Origin: an uncultured Eubacterium sp.
GTDB lineage: Bacteria; Bacillota; Clostridia; Peptostreptococcales; Anaerovoracaceae
Direction of reading: 5' to 3'
Length of the DNA stretch: 6,976 nt
Assembly (NCBI GenBank): GCA_900551775.1
Contig: URXI01000230.1
Location: 1-6,976, forward strand
Shown here piece after piece: positions 6,330 through 6,976 of this stretch (position 1 is the stretch's first letter; every line of letters starts with the position of its first letter). The position numbers and the translations under genes are program-made. The notes beneath the pieces were generated by a model that was not told the origin of the DNA, made no database searches, and worked only from the letters and a program-made list of their open reading frames with translations.

Positions 6330-6976
6330 ATGAAAGAATATTACAAAATTGGAGAAATATCAAAATTGTACGGGATTGGCACGGATTCCCTCAGATACTA
6401 CGAAGAAATCGGTATCCTAAAACCGCGCCGTGACGATAACGGCTACAGGATGTACAGCATAGGCGATATCCGGACCTTGAATATTTTGCGAGAGCTGCGG
6501 TCCATCGGCTTTTCCATGGCTGAGATCAAAGACCACCTCGCCGACTTTGACGTGGCCAAAACCCTGGATCTGTTCCAGAAAGAAATCGACACCATCGACC
6601 AAAAAGTAAAAGATCTTGAAACCCTGAAAAATCAACTGACCGATAGAATTGAAGAGATTCAGGACCACCTGCGGGCAGAAGCCACCTTCGGTCAGATTGA
6701 AATCAGACAGCTGCCGCCGCGAAAGGTGCTTAAACTCTCAGAAAATGTCTACCGGGACGCTGACCTTGATTTTGTCATCAAAAAACTGCAGAAGGAAAAT
6801 GAGGACCAGCTGTACATCATCGGCAACGGAGACATGGGCGCAACCATCCCCCTCGATTACATCCGTCAGGGGAATTACGGCCACTTCAATTCTGTCTTCT
6901 GCATCATGGATGATAACGACGATTTTGACACGGTCATTGCAGGCGGAGACTACCTCTGTACTACGGTCAAAGGCGG
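6330..6976 (+). CDS. MerR-family transcriptional activator with C-terminal effector-binding domain, 3' end outside window
   Basis: 215 codons are visible and the frame is open to the window edge. The N-terminal winged helix-turn-helix is typical of MerR proteins: YYKIGEISKLYGIGTDSLRYYEEIGIL (from residue 4), then the wing PRRDDNGYRMYSIGDI (32-47) and a second helical pair with RSIGFSMAEIKDHL (57-70). Residues about 76-114 form a long, charged heptad-like helix, the expected dimerisation coiled coil. From about residue 122 there is a different domain resembling the GyrI-like/BmrR-type effector-binding fold, which binds hydrophobic cationic drugs in BmrR-like proteins; it ends in view at YLCTTVKG. 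Members of this class are about 270 residues, so some 55 to 60 residues are missing. The gene is divergent from the MATE pump, and the shared intergenic palindrome makes it that pump's likely activator. No Cys-based metal site is seen in the visible part. Confidence 0.93.
   Translation, partial: MKEYYKIGEISKLYGIGTDSLRYYEEIGILKPRRDDNGYRMYSIGDIRTLNILRELRSIGFSMAEIKDHLADFDVAKTLDLFQKEIDTIDQKVKDLETLKNQLTDRIEEIQDHLRAEATFGQIEIRQLPPRKVLKLSENVYRDADLDFVIKKLQKENEDQLYIIGNGDMGATIPLDYIRQGNYGHFNSVFCIMDDNDDFDTVIAGGDYLCTTVKG

Noticed and set aside
6253..6363. 37-residue N-terminal extension of the MATE protein
   Set aside because: It overlaps the divergent MerR-family gene and both promoters, has no family counterpart, and the downstream ATG has a good Shine-Dalgarno site.

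Overview
The window looks like chromosomal DNA from a Gram-positive anaerobe of the Clostridia (Bacillota). This rests on the style of the P-type ATPase, ArcD-like permease, MATE and MerR proteins, the consensus AGGAGG-type ribosome binding sites, the sigma-A-like promoters and the compact U-tailed terminators. The genus cannot be fixed from the sequence. Most of the window is moderately GC-rich. The stretch from about 2000 to 3300 is clearly more AT-rich.

Left part (1-1995): the 3' portion of a P2-type calcium-translocating ATPase gene, cut by the window edge and closed by a strong intrinsic terminator. Its core catalytic motifs are present, but the DPPR segment of the P domain is missing through what looks like a clean in-frame loss of about seven codons.

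Middle, AT-rich part (2040-3305): a TetR-family regulator with a near-consensus promoter and a palindromic operator candidate over its transcription start. A matching, perfectly symmetric copy lies just beyond its 3' end. Convergent to it is a small zinc-dependent phospholipase C-family protein with an almost complete metal-ligand set but no signal peptide.

That gene directly abuts, stop codon to start codon, an upstream ArcD-like amino-acid antiporter gene (3306-4757, minus strand), so the two probably form one operon.

Right part (4876-6976): a MATE-family efflux gene (minus strand, with its own terminator) is divergent from a MerR-family activator gene that runs off the window. Their 77-bp intergenic region has textbook MerR architecture. 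The MATE promoter has a 19-bp spacer with a perfect 15-bp palindrome inside it, and the regulator's own -10 box lies within the same palindrome. This predicts drug- or ligand-induced activation of the pump together with autorepression of the regulator.

No RNA genes, insertion sequences, CRISPR arrays or phage genes were seen. I found no wholly new system. The best leads are the ATPase lacking DPPR, the paired TetR operator candidates and the MerR/MATE switch.
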